Part shown: positions 31,387 through 44,696 of the stretch, piece after piece
How the letters are laid out: each line of letters opens with the position of its first letter
Position numbering within the stretch: position 1 is the first letter of the stretch
Assembly (NCBI RefSeq): GCF_903645295.1
Contig: NZ_CAHJXM010000001.1
Coordinates: 1-64,000 of the forward strand
From: Bacillus sp. Marseille-Q1617
GTDB taxonomy: Bacteria; Bacillota; Bacilli; Bacillales; Bacillaceae_B
DNA: 64,000 bases
Reading direction: 5' to 3'
Made by a program: the position numbers and the translations under genes
Notes under the pieces: generated by a model
What the model was told of the DNA's origin: nothing
Seen by the model: only the letters and a program-made list of their open reading frames with translations
The model's database searches: none

Positions 31387-33465
31387 ATGCCAAGAGAGTT
31401 CTCCTTAGAAAACACTCGTAATATCGGTATCATGGCACACATCGATGCCGGTAAAACAACTGCAACTGAGCGTATCCTATTTTACACTGGTCGTATCCAT
31501 AAAATTGGAGAAACTCACGAAGGCGCTTCTCAAATGGACTGGATGGAGCAGGAGCAAGAGCGTGGAATCACGATCACATCTGCTGCGACAACAGCTCAAT
31601 GGAAAGGCCATCGTATCAACATCATCGATACACCTGGACACGTAGACTTCACTGTTGAAGTTGAACGTTCCCTGCGTGTACTTGATGGTGCAGTAGCAGT
31701 GCTTGATGCTCAATCTGGTGTTGAGCCTCAAACTGAAACAGTTTGGCGCCAAGCAACAACATACGGGGTTCCTCGTGTTGTGTTCGTTAACAAAATGGAC
31801 AAAATCGGTGCTGACTTCCTTTACTCTGTAAAAACTCTTCATGAGCGTTTACAAGCAAATGCACACCCAATTCAGCTTCCAATCGGTGCTGAAGATGATT
31901 TCGAAGGTATCATCGACTTAGTAGAAATGAAAGCTTACTTCTATGAAGATGACCTTGGAACACGTGCAGAAGCTCGTGACATTCCTGATGAGTACAAAGA
32001 TCAAGCTGAAGAATACCGCGGAAAATTAATAGAAGCAGTTTCTGAACTTGATGAAGAGTTAATGATGAAATACCTAGAAGGCGAAGAGCTTACAAATGAT
32101 GAGCTTAAAGCAGCTATCCGTACAGCAACTCTAACTGTAGAGTTCTATCCGGTAGTTTGTGGATCAGCTTTCAAAAACAAAGGGGTTCAATTACTAATTG
32201 ATTCAGTTATTGATTATCTTCCAGCACCAACTGATGTTGAAGATATCAAAGGTTTTATTCCTGAAACAGAAGAAGAAGTGACTCGTCCATCTTCGGACGA
32301 CGCTCCATTCTCTGCATTGGCGTTTAAAGTTGCAACTGACCCTTATGTTGGTAAATTAACATTCTTCCGTGTTTACTCTGGTATCTTAGAGTCAGGTTCA
32401 TACGTAAGAAACTCTTCAAAAGGCAAGCGTGAGCGTGTAGGACGTATCCTTCAAATGCACGCTAACTCCCGTGAAGAGATCTCAAGCGTTTACGCTGGGG
32501 ATATCGCAGCGGCAGTTGGTCTTAAAGATACAAGTACTGGTGATACACTATGTGATGAAAAGAATCTTGTTATTCTTGAATCAATGGTATTCCCAGAGCC
32601 GGTTATCTCACTATCTGTTGAGCCTAAATCAAAGGCTGACCAAGATAAGATGACAACAGCGCTTCAAAAACTTCAAGAGGAAGATCCTACATTCCGCGCT
32701 CACACTGACCAGGAAACTGGACAGGTTATCATCGCGGGTATGGGTGAACTTCACTTAGATATCATCGTTGACCGTATGAAACGTGAATTCAAAGTAGAAG
32801 CAAACGTTGGTGCTCCTCAAGTATCTTACCGTGAAACTTTCCGTGATACGGCTAAAGTTGAAGGTAAGTTCGCTCGTCAATCTGGTGGACGTGGACAATT
32901 CGGACACGTTTGGATCGAATTCGCGCCTAACGAAGAAGGTAAAGGATTCGAATTCGAGAATGGTATCGTCGGTGGTGTAGTTCCACGTGAATACATCCCT
33001 GCAGTACAAGCCGGCCTTGAAGATGCACTTGAAAATGGTGTACTTGCTGGTTTCCCACTTGTTGATGTTAAAGCAAGATTATTCGATGGTTCATACCATG
33101 ATGTTGACTCCTCTGAAATGGCGTTTAAGATCGCTGCTTCAATGGCACTTAAGAATGCCGCTTCTAAATGTAAGCCGGTAATCCTTGAGCCAATGATGAA
33201 AGTAGAGGTTGTTATCCCTGAGGAATACCTTGGAGATATCATGGGTGACGTCACTTCCCGTCGTGGACGCGTAGAAGGTATGGAAGCACGCGGTAACGCA
33301 CAAGTCGTTAAAGCGTTCGTACCTCTATCAGAAATGTTTGGTTATGCAACGTCTCTTCGTTCTAACACACAAGGACGCGGAACGTACTCCATGCACTTCG
33401 ACCACTACGAAGAAGTACCTAAGTCGATTTCAGAAGAAATCATCAAAAAAAATAAAGGTGAATAA
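31387..33465 (+). CDS. fusA: Elongation factor G
   Basis: EF-G uses GTP to move tRNAs and mRNA after peptide transfer and, with RRF, to split ribosomes. The 692-residue product has the G domain (AHIDAGKT P-loop near 17, DTPGH near 81, NKMD near 135), domain II, and domains III-V ([27 protein letters not shown] segment). ATG 31387 follows AAGGAGAAAG. A fusidic acid-type second copy is not seen here. Confidence 0.98.
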   Translation: MPREFSLENTRNIGIMAHIDAGKTTATERILFYTGRIHKIGETHEGASQMDWMEQEQERGITITSAATTAQWKGHRINIIDTPGHVDFTVEVERSLRVLDGAVAVLDAQSGVEPQTETVWRQATTYGVPRVVFVNKMDKIGADFLYSVKTLHERLQANAHPIQLPIGAEDDFEGIIDLVEMKAYFYEDDLGTRAEARDIPDEYKDQAEEYRGKLIEAVSELDEELMMKYLEGEELTNDELKAAIRTATLTVEFYPVVCGSAFKNKGVQLLIDSVIDYLPAPTDVEDIKGFIPETEEEVTRPSSDDAPFSALAFKVATDPYVGKLTFFRVYSGILESGSYVRNSSKGKRERVGRILQMHANSREEISSVYAGDIAAAVGLKDTSTGDTLCDEKNLVILESMVFPEPVISLSVEPKSKADQDKMTTALQKLQEEDPTFRAHTDQETGQVIIAGMGELHLDIIVDRMKREFKVEANVGAPQVSYRETFRDTAKVEGKFARQSGGRGQFGHVWIEFAPNEEGKGFEFENGIVGGVVPREYIPAVQAGLEDALENGVLAGFPLVDVKARLFDGSYHDVDSSEMAFKIAASMALKNAASKCKPVILEPMMKVEVVIPEEYLGDIMGDVTSRRGRVEGMEARGNAQVVKAFVPLSEMFGYATSLRSNTQGRGTYSMHFDHYEEVPKSISEEIIKKNKGE

Positions 33466-33494
33466 TTGATTTATTCCCTTCAATAAAGTATAAA
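33466..33494 (+). promoter_or_regulatory. Probable separate promoter of tuf
   Basis: TTGATT (33466-33471) and TATAAA (33489-33494) with a 17-base spacer, right after fusA. Expected start near 33501, before the leader hairpin. Confidence 0.6.
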
Positions 33495-33513
33495 TACTAT
33501 TGTAAGCTAGTAC

Positions 33514-33547
33514 ATTTTCAGGGGTGGAGCGATCCGCTTCTGAAAAT
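33514..33547 (+). promoter_or_regulatory. Leader hairpin before tuf
   Basis: ATTTTCAG (33514-33521) pairs perfectly with CTGAAAAT (33540-33547), with an inner GTGGA/TCCGC stem and a GCGA loop. No T run follows, so it is not a terminator. It may stabilize the abundant tuf mRNA. Confidence 0.65.
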
Positions 33548-33595
33548 AACCTAACAATATACTTATTTCTTTCAAAACTAAAGGAGGATTTTCAA

Positions 33596-34786
33596 ATGGG
33601 TAAGGAAAAATTTGATCGTTCCAAGCAACATGCGAATATCGGTACAATCGGTCACGTTGACCATGGTAAAACTACTTTAACTGCTGCAATCACAACTACA
33701 CTTCACAAGAAGTATGGTCGTGGAACTGCAATGGCTTATGACCAAATCGATGGTGCACCAGAAGAAAGAGAGCGTGGTATCACAATCTCTACTGCACACG
33801 TTGAGTACGAAACTGACACTCGTCACTATGCACACGTTGACTGCCCAGGACACGCTGACTATGTTAAAAACATGATCACTGGTGCTGCGCAAATGGACGG
33901 TGGAATCCTAGTAGTATCTGCTGCTGATGGTCCAATGCCACAAACTCGTGAGCACATCCTTCTTTCTCGTCAAGTAGGTGTACCTTACCTAGTTGTATTC
34001 ATGAACAAATGTGACATGGTAGACGACGAAGAGCTACTTGAACTAGTAGAAATGGAAGTACGTGACCTTCTTTCTGAGTACGATTTCCCTGGTGATGACG
34101 TACCTGTAATCAAAGGTTCTGCTCTTAAAGCTCTTGAGGGAGATCCTGAGTGGGAAGCGAAAATCTTCGAACTTATGGAAGCTGTAGACAGCTACATCCC
34201 AACTCCAGAGCGTGACACTGAAAAGCCATTCATGATGCCAGTTGAGGACGTATTCTCAATCACTGGTCGTGGTACAGTTGCTACTGGACGTGTTGAGCGT
34301 GGACAAGTTAAAGTTGGTGACGAAATCGAAATCATCGGTATCTCTGAAGAGTCTAAAAAGACTACAGTTACTGGTGTAGAAATGTTCCGTAAGCTTCTTG
34401 ATTATGCTGAAGCTGGAGACAACATCGGTGCGCTGCTTCGTGGTGTATCCCGTGACGATATCCAACGTGGTCAAGTACTTGCTAAGCCAGGTACAATCAC
34501 TCCACACACTAAGTTCAAAGCAGAAGTTTATGTTCTTTCTAAAGAAGAAGGTGGACGTCACACTCCATTCTTCACTAACTACCGCCCTCAGTTCTACTTC
34601 CGTACAACTGACGTAACTGGTATCTGTAACCTTCCTGAAGGTGTAGAAATGGTTATGCCTGGCGATAACATCGAAATGACTGTTGAGCTTATCGCTCCAA
34701 TCGCTATCGAAGAAGGTACTAAGTTCTCTATCCGTGAGGGTGGACGTACTGTAGGTGCTGGAGTAGTAGCAACTATCACTGAGTAA
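33596..34786 (+). CDS. tuf: Elongation factor Tu
   Basis: EF-Tu delivers aminoacyl-tRNA to the ribosome as a GTP complex. The 396-residue product has the P-loop GHVDHGKT near 18-25, the switch segment [19 protein letters not shown] near 81, NKCD near 136, and domains II and III. Codon use is strongly biased, as expected for the most abundant protein. ATG 33596 follows AAAGGAGG. Last gene of the str operon, with its own promoter and a strong terminator. Confidence 0.98.
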   Translation: MGKEKFDRSKQHANIGTIGHVDHGKTTLTAAITTTLHKKYGRGTAMAYDQIDGAPEERERGITISTAHVEYETDTRHYAHVDCPGHADYVKNMITGAAQMDGGILVVSAADGPMPQTREHILLSRQVGVPYLVVFMNKCDMVDDEELLELVEMEVRDLLSEYDFPGDDVPVIKGSALKALEGDPEWEAKIFELMEAVDSYIPTPERDTEKPFMMPVEDVFSITGRGTVATGRVERGQVKVGDEIEIIGISEESKKTTVTGVEMFRKLLDYAEAGDNIGALLRGVSRDDIQRGQVLAKPGTITPHTKFKAEVYVLSKEEGGRHTPFFTNYRPQFYFRTTDVTGICNLPEGVEMVMPGDNIEMTVELIAPIAIEEGTKFSIREGGRTVGAGVVATITE

Positions 34787-34799
34787 TCAATGATGATAT

Positions 34800-34833
34800 A
34801 AAACAGATGGACTTCATGTCCATCTGTTTTTTT
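34800..34833 (+). terminator. Terminator after tuf
   Basis: AAACAGATGGAC pairs perfectly with GTCCATCTGTTT across TTCAT and continues into T8. Confidence 0.95.
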
Positions 34834-35291
34834 TATGTAATTGAGTGCGAAGTGAATATTATTGGATTGTATCTATGTAAGGAAAAATAATTAGAATGCT
34901 AAGTTAAGGAAGATCTTGAGCTGATTATTTAAAGAGCAGCTGAAAGTTTTGTTCAAAATGAGTTATAGTACAAAGATTTCAAGGATTTAAGGTTCGATAT
35001 GATGATATATGATCCTAATTGTAAAAAATACAATCCTAATCCGAATTTTACTATCCTAAATATAAAAATAAGATCCTATTTACAGATTGATGATCTTCTA
35101 AGAATAATTCAAAACAAACCTTATCTGTTTCTGATCAATTTTCAATAAATCACTACTCAAAATCACCAGCTAAAACCACATTAAACACCTCCCAAAAACG
35201 ACTTTCTTCTATAGTATATAAACGATCCAAACTAAAAACATAATTCTTTCGCTCCAACCAATATTTAATATTGTGAAAACTCTACATACCC
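34834..35291. other. Non-coding spacer between tuf and the S10 operon
   Basis: About 460 AT-rich bases without a credible gene. The ybaC gene found here in B. subtilis is absent. The organized part is the 20-21-bp array at 35012-35098. Confidence 0.7.
35012..35098. repeat. 20-21-bp-period degenerate array 3 (ATCCTA type)
   Basis: ATCCTA starts at 35012, 35033, 35053 and 35073, with ATCTTC at 35093: spacings of 21, 20, 20 and 20 bases. Units are otherwise AT-rich and variable. The motif differs from arrays 1 and 2 but the period is nearly the same. Confidence 0.75.
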
Positions 35292-35320
35292 TTGCTATTC
35301 ATCTGTCCGCTTTGTATAAT
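35292..35320 (+). promoter_or_regulatory. S10 operon promoter, distal
   Basis: TTGCTA (35292-35297) and perfect TATAAT (35315-35320), 17-base spacer. Confidence 0.7.
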
Positions 35321-35353
35321 AGAGAAAGTGTGCGAAACATATAGATTTTGTAA

Positions 35354-35830
<477 letters not shown>

Positions 35831-35864
35831 TCTTATAAAAACAAATTAACAGGAGGTGTGACTT

Positions 35865-36497
35865 ATGACCAAAGGAATCTTAGGAAGAAAGATCGGTATG
35901 ACTCAAGTTTTTGCTGAAAACGGTGATCTTATCCCGGTAACAGTTATCGAAGCTGCTCAAAACGTTGTTCTTCAAAAGAAAACTACTGAAGTTGATGGCT
36001 ATGAAGCGATCCAAGTAGGTTTCGAAGACAAACGCGACAAGCTTTCTAACAAACCGGCGAAAGGCCATGTTGCTAAAGCTGAAACTGCTCCTAAGCGCTT
36101 CATCCGTGAAATCCGCGGTGTAAACGTAGAAGAGTACGAAGTTGGTCAAGAAGTCAAAGTTGATATTTTCGCTGCAGGCGATGTAGTAGATGTAACAGGA
36201 GTATCGAAAGGGAAAGGTTTCCAAGGTGCTATCAAGCGTCATAACCAATCTCGCGGACCTATGTCCCACGGTTCCCGTTATCACCGTCGTCCTGGTTCAA
36301 TGGGTCCTGTCGATCCGAACCGTGTATTCAAAGGTAAATTACTACCTGGACGTATGGGCGGAGAACAAATTACGATTCAAAACCTTGAAATCGTAAAAGT
36401 GGATGCAGAACGCAACCTTATCTTAGTTAAAGGTAATGTACCTGGACCTAAGAAACAACTGATCAAAGTAAAAACAGCTATCAAAGCAGCTAAATAA
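35865..36497 (+). CDS. rplC: 50S ribosomal protein L3
   Basis: L3 starts assembly of the large subunit and reaches toward the peptidyl-transferase center. The 210-residue product has [18 protein letters not shown] and the extended loop [20 protein letters not shown] plus [21 protein letters not shown] 35865 follows AGGAGGTGTG. Confidence 0.97.
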   Translation: MTKGILGRKIGMTQVFAENGDLIPVTVIEAAQNVVLQKKTTEVDGYEAIQVGFEDKRDKLSNKPAKGHVAKAETAPKRFIREIRGVNVEEYEVGQEVKVDIFAAGDVVDVTGVSKGKGFQGAIKRHNQSRGPMSHGSRYHRRPGSMGPVDPNRVFKGKLLPGRMGGEQITIQNLEIVKVDAERNLILVKGNVPGPKKQLIKVKTAIKAAK

Positions 36498-36527
36498 TAG
36501 AACTTTCCAGGAAAGGAGGAAATAAGA

Positions 36528-37151
36528 ATGCCGAAAGTAGCATTATTTAACCAAACAGGTTCTAAAGTCGGTGATATCGAACTTAATGATTCTGTATTTG
36601 GTATCGAACCAAATAAACATGTACTGTTTGAAGCAGTATTAATGCAAAGAGCTTCATTACGTCAAGGAAATCATAAAGTAAAAAATCGTTCTGAAGTACG
36701 TGGCGGTGGGCGTAAGCCTTGGCGTCAAAAGGGAACAGGCCGTGCTCGTCAAGGGTCAATCCGTTCTCCACAATGGCGCGGTGGTGGTACTGTATTTGGA
36801 CCAGTTCCACGCAGCTACAGCTACAAATTACCTAAGAAAGTTCGTCGCTTAGCGATCAAATCTGCTCTTTCTTCTAAAGTAGTGGAAGAGAACATCTTGG
36901 TATTAGAAGCATTATCATTTGATGCTCCAAAAACAAAGGAATTTGCTAACGTTCTTAAAGGTCTTTCACTTAACGCTAAAACATTAGTCGTTACTGATGG
37001 TCTTGACGAAAACGTAGCACTTTCAGCTCGTAACATCCCTGGTGTAACAGTCGTTCCTGCAGATGGAATCAGCGTTCTTGATGTATTAGGACATGACAAA
37101 CTAGTGATGACTAAATCAGCTGTTGAAAAAGTAGAGGAGGTGCTTGCATAA
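36528..37151 (+). CDS. rplD: 50S ribosomal protein L4
   Basis: L4 lines the peptide exit tunnel with L22. The 207-residue product has the tunnel loop [20 protein letters not shown] and [14 protein letters not shown], whose macrolide-contact residues look wild type. ATG 36528 follows AAGGAGG. The stop shares one base with the rplW start (TAATG). Confidence 0.97.
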   Translation: MPKVALFNQTGSKVGDIELNDSVFGIEPNKHVLFEAVLMQRASLRQGNHKVKNRSEVRGGGRKPWRQKGTGRARQGSIRSPQWRGGGTVFGPVPRSYSYKLPKKVRRLAIKSALSSKVVEENILVLEALSFDAPKTKEFANVLKGLSLNAKTLVVTDGLDENVALSARNIPGVTVVPADGISVLDVLGHDKLVMTKSAVEKVEEVLA

Positions 37152-37435
37152 TGGATGTACGTGAAATCATTAAGCGCCCCGTAATTACAGAAGCTTCTAC
37201 AGATCTTATGTCTGAGAAAAAGTATACGTTCGAAGTTGATACTAGAGCGAACAAAACTCAAGTTAAAGACGCTGTTGAAGAAATCTTTGACGTAAAAGTC
37301 GAAAAAGTTAACATCATGAACTACAAAGGTAAGTTCAAACGTATGGGCAAACACGCTGGTTACACTAACAAGCGTCGTAAAGCAATCGTTAAACTTTCTG
37401 CTGACAGTAAAGAAATCGAATTCTTTGAAGTATAA
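37151..37435 (+). CDS. rplW: 50S ribosomal protein L23
   Basis: L23 sits at the exit-tunnel mouth and docks SRP and trigger factor. The 94-residue product has the KRPVITEAS start and a basic [21 protein letters not shown] loop region. Translation is likely coupled to rplD through the TAATG junction, with GAGGAGG inside the end of rplD. Confidence 0.96.
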   Translation: MDVREIIKRPVITEASTDLMSEKKYTFEVDTRANKTQVKDAVEEIFDVKVEKVNIMNYKGKFKRMGKHAGYTNKRRKAIVKLSADSKEIEFFEV

Positions 37436-37444
37436 TTCACTTAA

Positions 37445-38296
<852 letters not shown>

Positions 38297-38306
38297 CGGG
38301 GTTGAA

Positions 38307-38331
38307 CTACGGTTCGTTCACAGAGCCGTAG
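38307..38331 (+). promoter_or_regulatory. Hairpin between rplB and rpsS
   Basis: CTACGGTTC pairs with GAGCCGTAG (9 pairs, one G-U) across a 7-base loop. No T run follows, so it is not a terminator. Confidence 0.6.
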
Positions 38332-38356
38332 ACCAATCACGAAGGGAGGTTCAAAC

Positions 38357-38635
38357 ATGGGTCGTAGCTTAAAAAAGGGACCTTTTGTTGATGATCATTT
38401 AATGAATAAGATCGAAAAATTGAACGAAACTGAAGGCAAACAAGTTGTTAAGACTTGGTCTCGCCGTTCAACGATCTTCCCAGCATTCATCGGTCACACT
38501 ATCGCAGTTTACGATGGTCGTAAACATGTACCTGTATACGTCACTGAAGACATGGTAGGACACAAGCTTGGTGAATTCGCACCATCTCGTACTTACAAAG
38601 GTCATGCAAGTGATGATAAGAAAACAAGACGCTAA
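38357..38635 (+). CDS. rpsS: 30S ribosomal protein S19
   Basis: S19 is a head protein that with S13 forms a bridge to the large subunit. The 92-residue product has [39 protein letters not shown] and the [12 protein letters not shown] end. ATG 38357 follows AGGGAGG. Confidence 0.97.
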   Translation: MGRSLKKGPFVDDHLMNKIEKLNETEGKQVVKTWSRRSTIFPAFIGHTIAVYDGRKHVPVYVTEDMVGHKLGEFAPSRTYKGHASDDKKTRR

Positions 38636-38654
38636 TTGAGAGGAGGGTATCCTA

Positions 38655-38996
38655 ATGCAAGCAAAAGCTGTTGCTAGAACAGTACGTATTGCTCCTCGTA
38701 AAGTACGTTTAGTCGTTGATCTAATCCGAGGTAAGCAAGTTGGAGAAGCAGTTGCGATTCTTAATCACACGCCTAAGGCAGCTTCACCAGTCGTTGAAAA
38801 AGTACTTAAATCTGCTATCGCAAACGCAGAGCATAACTATGACATGGATATTAACAGCCTTATCGTTACTGAGGCTTATGTAAATGAAGGACCAACACTT
38901 AAACGTTTCCGTCCACGTGCGATGGGTCGTGCAAGTCAAATCAACAAACGTACAAGTCACATTACACTTGTAGTATCAGAAAAGAAGGAGGGATAA
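38655..38996 (+). CDS. rplV: 50S ribosomal protein L22
   Basis: L22 lines the exit tunnel through a long beta-hairpin. The 113-residue product has [17 protein letters not shown] and the hairpin [18 protein letters not shown], where macrolide-resistance changes occur elsewhere; none is visible here. ATG 38655 follows GAGGAGGG. Three bases separate its stop from rpsC. Confidence 0.97.
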   Translation: MQAKAVARTVRIAPRKVRLVVDLIRGKQVGEAVAILNHTPKAASPVVEKVLKSAIANAEHNYDMDINSLIVTEAYVNEGPTLKRFRPRAMGRASQINKRTSHITLVVSEKKEG

Positions 38997-38999
38997 TCC

Positions 39000-39656
39000 G
39001 TGGGTCAAAAAGTACATCCGGTCGGACTTCGTGTCGGTATAATTCGTGATTGGGAGTCTAAATGGTACGCAGACAAAGATTACGCTACACTTTTACACGA
39101 AGACTTAAAAGTACGTGAATATATTGCAAAACGTTTAGTAGACGCATCTGTTTCTAAAGTAGAAATCGAACGCGCTGCAAACCGTATCAACATTACTGTT
39201 CATACAGCTAAACCTGGTATGGTTATCGGTAAAGGTGGTACTGAAGTTGAAGCTCTTCGTAAAGCTCTTAACGAACTGACTTCAAAACGTGTACACATCA
39301 ACATCGTTGAAATCAAAAGAGCTGACGTTGATGCTAAGTTAGTAGCAGAAAACATTGCTCGTCAATTAGAAAACCGTGTTTCATTCCGTCGTGCTCAAAA
39401 GCAAGCGATCCAACGTGCGATGCGTGCTGGTGCAAAAGGAATCAAAACACAGGTATCTGGTCGTCTAGGCGGAGCTGACATCGCTCGTGCTGAACATTAT
39501 AGTGAAGGTACTGTTCCACTTCATACTCTACGCGCTGACATTGACTATGCTCATGAAGAAGCTGACACTACTTACGGTAAGCTTGGTGTTAAAGTATGGA
39601 TCTACCGTGGAGAAGTTCTTCCTACAAGAAAGAAATCTGAGGAAGGAGGCAAATAA
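39000..39656 (+). CDS. rpsC: 30S ribosomal protein S3
   Basis: S3 lines the mRNA entry tunnel and has helicase-like activity. The 218-residue product has the KH domain loop GMVIGKGG (GXXG) and the entry-site basic residues in [22 protein letters not shown] 39000 follows AGGAGGG inside the end of rplV. Two bases separate it from rplP. Confidence 0.97.
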   Translation: MGQKVHPVGLRVGIIRDWESKWYADKDYATLLHEDLKVREYIAKRLVDASVSKVEIERAANRINITVHTAKPGMVIGKGGTEVEALRKALNELTSKRVHINIVEIKRADVDAKLVAENIARQLENRVSFRRAQKQAIQRAMRAGAKGIKTQVSGRLGGADIARAEHYSEGTVPLHTLRADIDYAHEEADTTYGKLGVKVWIYRGEVLPTRKKSEEGGK

Positions 39657-39658
39657 TT

Positions 39659-40286
<628 letters not shown>

Positions 40287-40306
40287 ATGAGAGGAGGTTT
40301 GCTTAA

Positions 40307-40570
40307 ATGAGTGACCGCAACCAACGTAAGGTTTACACTGGCCGTGTTGTTTCCGACAAAATGGATAAAACAGTAACGGTTATGGTAGAAACTTATAAAA
40401 AGCATTCTCTATACGGCAAGCGCGTTAAGTACTCTAAGAAGTTTAAAACTCATGATGAGAACAACGAAGCAAAAGTAGGCGATATCGTACGTATCATGGA
40501 GACTCGTCCACTATCTGCTACGAAACGTTTCCGTTTAGTAGAAGTTGTTGAAAAAGCAGTTATTATCTAA
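40307..40570 (+). CDS. rpsQ: 30S ribosomal protein S17
   Basis: S17 is an early 16S-binding protein with an OB fold. The 87-residue product has [17 protein letters not shown] and [26 protein letters not shown] segments. ATG 40307 follows GAGGAGG. Confidence 0.96.
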   Translation: MSDRNQRKVYTGRVVSDKMDKTVTVMVETYKKHSLYGKRVKYSKKFKTHDENNEAKVGDIVRIMETRPLSATKRFRLVEVVEKAVII

Positions 40571-40594
40571 TATATTTGCTCGGATAATTTTTGA

Positions 40595-40984
<390 letters not shown>

Positions 40985-41021
40985 TAGATTAGCATTGGGC
41001 CATTCAAGGAGGTGCGATGAA

Positions 41022-41333
41022 ATGCATGTAAAAAAAGGCGATAAAGTAGTGGTCATTACTGGGAAAGACAAAGGCAAAACTGGTGAAGTTCTTGCTGCGT
41101 TCCCTAAGAAAGACCGAGTGCTGGTTGAAGGAATCAACGTTGTAAAAAAACACGCTAAGCCTTCACAGATGAACCCGCAAGGCGGAATCATCAGCCAAGA
41201 AGCATCTATCCACGTATCAAACGTAATGCTATTAGATCCGAAATCTAACGAGGCAACTCGTGTAGGTTATAAAACGGAAGACGGCAAAAAAGTACGTGTA
41301 GCAAAAAAATCAGGTGAAGTTCTAGATAAATAG
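41022..41333 (+). CDS. rplX: 50S ribosomal protein L24
   Basis: L24 helps start 50S assembly. The 103-residue product begins with a KOW motif ([20 protein letters not shown]) and ends [16 protein letters not shown] 41022 is chosen from the B. subtilis terminus MHVKKGD and AAGGAGGTG upstream; an in-frame start 9 codons earlier would cover the binding site. Confidence 0.96.
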   Translation: MHVKKGDKVVVITGKDKGKTGEVLAAFPKKDRVLVEGINVVKKHAKPSQMNPQGGIISQEASIHVSNVMLLDPKSNEATRVGYKTEDGKKVRVAKKSGEVLDK

Positions 41334-41359
41334 TTCTATAAAGAAGGGAGGTATTCTGG

Positions 41360-41899
41360 ATGAACCGCCTAAAAGAAAAATTCCAAAGTGAAATCAGTCC
41401 AGCTCTTGTGAGCAAATTCAATTACAAATCAGTAATGGAAGTACCTAAAGTTGAAAAGATCGTTGTCAACATGGGTATCGGTGATGCTGTTCAAAACTCA
41501 AAGGCTCTTGATGTAGCAGTTGATGAATTGACACAAATCACTGGTCAAAAACCAGTTGTAACAAAAGCAAAAAAATCTATCGCTGGCTTCCGCCTTCGTG
41601 AAGGTATGCCAATCGGTGCTAAAGTTACTCTTCGCGGAGAGCGTATGTACCAATTCTTAGATAAATTAATTTCTGTTTCTCTTCCACGTGTACGTGACTT
41701 CCGCGGTGTTTCTAAAAAAGCATTCGACGGTCGCGGTAACTACACTCTTGGAGTAAAAGAGCAATTGATTTTCCCTGAGATCGACTATGATAAAGTATCT
41801 AAAGTACGTGGTATGGATATCGTTATCGTAACTACTGCTAATTCAGATGAAGAAGCACGTGAGTTATTGACTCAAATCGGAATGCCATTCCAAAAGTAA
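41360..41899 (+). CDS. rplE: 50S ribosomal protein L5
   Basis: L5 binds 5S rRNA and contacts the P-site tRNA. The 179-residue product has [34 protein letters not shown] and the FPEIDYDKV segment. ATG 41360 follows GGGAGG. Confidence 0.97.
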   Translation: MNRLKEKFQSEISPALVSKFNYKSVMEVPKVEKIVVNMGIGDAVQNSKALDVAVDELTQITGQKPVVTKAKKSIAGFRLREGMPIGAKVTLRGERMYQFLDKLISVSLPRVRDFRGVSKKAFDGRGNYTLGVKEQLIFPEIDYDKVSKVRGMDIVIVTTANSDEEARELLTQIGMPFQK

Positions 41900-42109
<210 letters not shown>

Positions 42110-42139
42110 TACCCTATATTGGGAAGGAGGTAAATTATT

Positions 42140-42538
42140 ATGACAATGACAGATCCAATTGCAGATTTGCTTACTCGCATCCGTAATGCGAACATGGTTC
42201 GTCACGAAAGACTAGAAGTTCCTGCTTCTAACATCAAGAAAGAAATCGCTGAAATCCTCAAACGTGAAGGTTTCGTACGTGACGTAGAATATGTCGAAGA
42301 TAACAAACAAGGTGTTATCCGCATTTTCTTAAAATATGGAGCAAACAATGAGCGCGTAATCACTGGATTAAAGCGTATCTCTAAACCAGGTTTACGTGTA
42401 TATGCAAAATCTACAGAAGTACCTAAAGTATTAAACGGATTAGGTATCGCACTTGTTTCCACTTCTCAAGGTGTTTTAACTGATAAAGAAGCTCGTGCAC
42501 AACAAGTGGGCGGAGAAGTATTAGCTTACGTTTGGTAA
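42140..42538 (+). CDS. rpsH: 30S ribosomal protein S8
   Basis: S8 is a primary 16S-binding protein of the central domain. The 132-residue product has [14 protein letters not shown], the [14 protein letters not shown] turn, and the conserved [25 protein letters not shown] C terminus. ATG 42140 follows AAGGAGG. Confidence 0.97.
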   Translation: MTMTDPIADLLTRIRNANMVRHERLEVPASNIKKEIAEILKREGFVRDVEYVEDNKQGVIRIFLKYGANNERVITGLKRISKPGLRVYAKSTEVPKVLNGLGIALVSTSQGVLTDKEARAQQVGGEVLAYVW

Positions 42539-42568
42539 TAGTTTTTAAATGAATGGAGGTGCAACAGG

Positions 42569-43108
42569 ATGTCACGTGTAGGAAAACAGCCTATCGAAAT
42601 GCCATCTGACGTTACTCTTACAGTAGGTGAAGATAACCTAGTAACTGTAAAAGGACCTAAAGGTGAACTTTCTCGTACATTCAGTTCTGATATTAAAGTA
42701 GAATTAGAAGGTAACACAGTAACAATCACTCGTCCTTCTGATGCAAAAGAACACCGCGCGTTACACGGTACAACTCGTGCCCTGATCGCGAACATGGTTG
42801 AAGGTGTATCTAAAGGATTCGAAAGAAATCTTGAGCTTGTCGGTGTAGGTTACCGTGCTCAAAAACAAGGTGCTAAGCTTGTCCTTAACGTAGGGTACTC
42901 TCACCCAGTTGAGATCGAAGCTGAAAAAGGCATCGAGATCGAAGTACCATCAAACACTAAGATCTCAATCAAAGGTATCGATAAAGAACGTGTTGGTGCA
43001 TTAGCAGCTAACATTCGTGCAGTACGCTCTCCTGAGCCTTACAAAGGAAAAGGTATTCGCTACGAAGGTGAATATGTTCGTCGTAAAGAAGGTAAAACAG
43101 GTAAATAA
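42569..43108 (+). CDS. rplF: 50S ribosomal protein L6
   Basis: L6 lies near the sarcin-ricin loop where GTPases bind. The 179-residue product has the two repeated domains, starting [11 protein letters not shown] and ending with [20 protein letters not shown], the conserved rRNA-binding tail. ATG 42569 follows GGAGGTG. Confidence 0.97.
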   Translation: MSRVGKQPIEMPSDVTLTVGEDNLVTVKGPKGELSRTFSSDIKVELEGNTVTITRPSDAKEHRALHGTTRALIANMVEGVSKGFERNLELVGVGYRAQKQGAKLVLNVGYSHPVEIEAEKGIEIEVPSNTKISIKGIDKERVGALAANIRAVRSPEPYKGKGIRYEGEYVRRKEGKTGK

Positions 43109-43142
43109 TGCCGCGTAGGCAATAAGAAAGGAGTGACCGTAG

Positions 43143-43505
43143 GTGATTACTAAGCCAGATAAGAACAAAACGCGTAAGAAGAGACATGCCCGTGTACGTT
43201 CTAAAATTACTGGAACTGAAACTCGTCCTCGTCTGAACGTTTTCCGTTCTAACAAAAACATCTATGCTCAAATTATCGATGATATGAACGGTGTTACTCT
43301 TGCAAGTGCATCTTCTAAAGATAAAGATTTCGGATTAGAATCAACTAACACTGTTGAAGCAGCAGCAAAAGTTGGAGAACTAGTTGCGAAACGTGCAGCA
43401 GATAAAGGTTTAAAATCTGTAGTATTTGACCGTGGTGGATATTTATATCATGGCCGTATCAAAGCTTTAGCTGAATCAGCTCGTGAAAACGGCTTAGAAT
43501 TTTAA
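43143..43505 (+). CDS. rplR: 50S ribosomal protein L18
   Basis: L18 binds 5S rRNA together with L5 and L25. The 120-residue product has a basic N-terminal tail ([15 protein letters not shown]), [19 protein letters not shown] and the [17 protein letters not shown] end. The GTG start at 43143 follows AAAGGAGTGA. Confidence 0.96.
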   Translation: MITKPDKNKTRKKRHARVRSKITGTETRPRLNVFRSNKNIYAQIIDDMNGVTLASASSKDKDFGLESTNTVEAAAKVGELVAKRAADKGLKSVVFDRGGYLYHGRIKALAESARENGLEF

Positions 43506-43526
43506 TAAAAAGGAGGGACAATCCAG

Positions 43527-44027
43527 ATGCGTCGTATTGATCCAAGCAAACTAGAATTTGAAGAACGCGTAGTCACAATCAATCGTGTTGCGAAAGTTGT
43601 TAAAGGTGGACGTCGTTTCCGTTTCGCTGCTCTTGTAGTAGTAGGCGACAAAAACGGTCACGTTGGTTTCGGAACTGGTAAAGCTCAAGAGGTTCCTGAT
43701 GCAATCCGTAAAGCGATTGAAGATGCGAAGAAAAATCTAATTGAAGTTCCTATGGTAGGAGGTACTACTCCTCACGTAGTAACTGGACGATTTGGTGCTG
43801 GTCAAATTCTTATCAAGCCTGCTTCTGCGGGTACAGGAATTATTGCTGGTGGACCTGTTCGTGCGGTACTAGAATTAGCTGGGGTACAAGATATCCTTTC
43901 TAAATCACTAGGATCCAACACTCCAATTAACATGGTTCGTGCAACAATCGAAGGTTTAAAACAATTAAAGCGTGCTGAAGACGTAGCTAAATTACGTGGT
44001 AAATCAGTAGAAGAACTATTAGGATAA
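43527..44027 (+). CDS. rpsE: 30S ribosomal protein S5
   Basis: S5 lines the mRNA entry tunnel and affects fidelity. The 166-residue product has [20 protein letters not shown] (double-stranded RNA-binding fold, site of spectinomycin-resistance changes, here wild type) and [19 protein letters not shown] 43527 follows AGGAGGG. Confidence 0.97.
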   Translation: MRRIDPSKLEFEERVVTINRVAKVVKGGRRFRFAALVVVGDKNGHVGFGTGKAQEVPDAIRKAIEDAKKNLIEVPMVGGTTPHVVTGRFGAGQILIKPASAGTGIIAGGPVRAVLELAGVQDILSKSLGSNTPINMVRATIEGLKQLKRAEDVAKLRGKSVEELLG

Positions 44028-44040
44028 GGGAGGGATAACG

Positions 44041-44223
44041 ATGGCTAACAAACTAGAAATTACCCTCACTCGAAGTGTTATTGGTCGTCCGCAAGATCAA
44101 CGTAAAACGGTTGAAGCTTTAGGACTTCGCAAAATGCACCAAACAGTTGAGCAACAAGATAATGCTGCTATCCGCGGTATGATCAACAAAGTTGCTCACC
44201 TTGTAACGGTAACAGAAAAATAA
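44041..44223 (+). CDS. rpmD: 50S ribosomal protein L30
   Basis: L30 is a small single-domain large-subunit protein. The 60-residue product has [20 protein letters not shown] and [22 protein letters not shown] 44041 follows GGGAGGG. Confidence 0.96.
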   Translation: MANKLEITLTRSVIGRPQDQRKTVEALGLRKMHQTVEQQDNAAIRGMINKVAHLVTVTEK

Positions 44224-44255
44224 TCGAGTTGTTTCGATAATAAGGAGGTGCCGAC

Positions 44256-44696
44256 ATGAAATTACATGAGTTACAACCTGCAGAAGGTTCTCGTAAAGTC
44301 CGCAACCGTGTAGGACGCGGAATTGGTTCTGGTAATGGTAAAACTGCTGGTAAAGGTCATAAAGGACAAAACGCTCGTTCTGGCGGGGGAGTACGTCCTG
44401 GATTCGAAGGTGGTCAAACTCCTTTGTTCCAACGTTTACCAAAGCGTGGTTTCACTAATATCAACCGTAAAGAATATGCAATCGTCAATCTTGACGCATT
44501 GAATCGCTTCGAAGATGGTACAGAAGTTACTCCAACTCTACTAGTTGAAACTGGTCTAGTAAGTAACGAAAAAGCAGGAATTAAGATTCTTGGTAAAGGT
44601 TCAATCGAGAAAAAGCTTACTGTAAAAGCACACAAATTCTCAACCACTGCTAAAGAAGCTATTGAGGCTGCTGGCGGTACATCTGAGGTGATCTAA
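44256..44696 (+). CDS. rplO: 50S ribosomal protein L15
   Basis: L15 is a late assembly protein with a long glycine-rich arm: [20 protein letters not shown] followed by [20 protein letters not shown]. The 146-residue product starts at ATG 44256 after AAGGAGGTG. The stop overlaps the secY start by one base (TAATG). Confidence 0.97.
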   Translation: MKLHELQPAEGSRKVRNRVGRGIGSGNGKTAGKGHKGQNARSGGGVRPGFEGGQTPLFQRLPKRGFTNINRKEYAIVNLDALNRFEDGTEVTPTLLVETGLVSNEKAGIKILGKGSIEKKLTVKAHKFSTTAKEAIEAAGGTSEVI

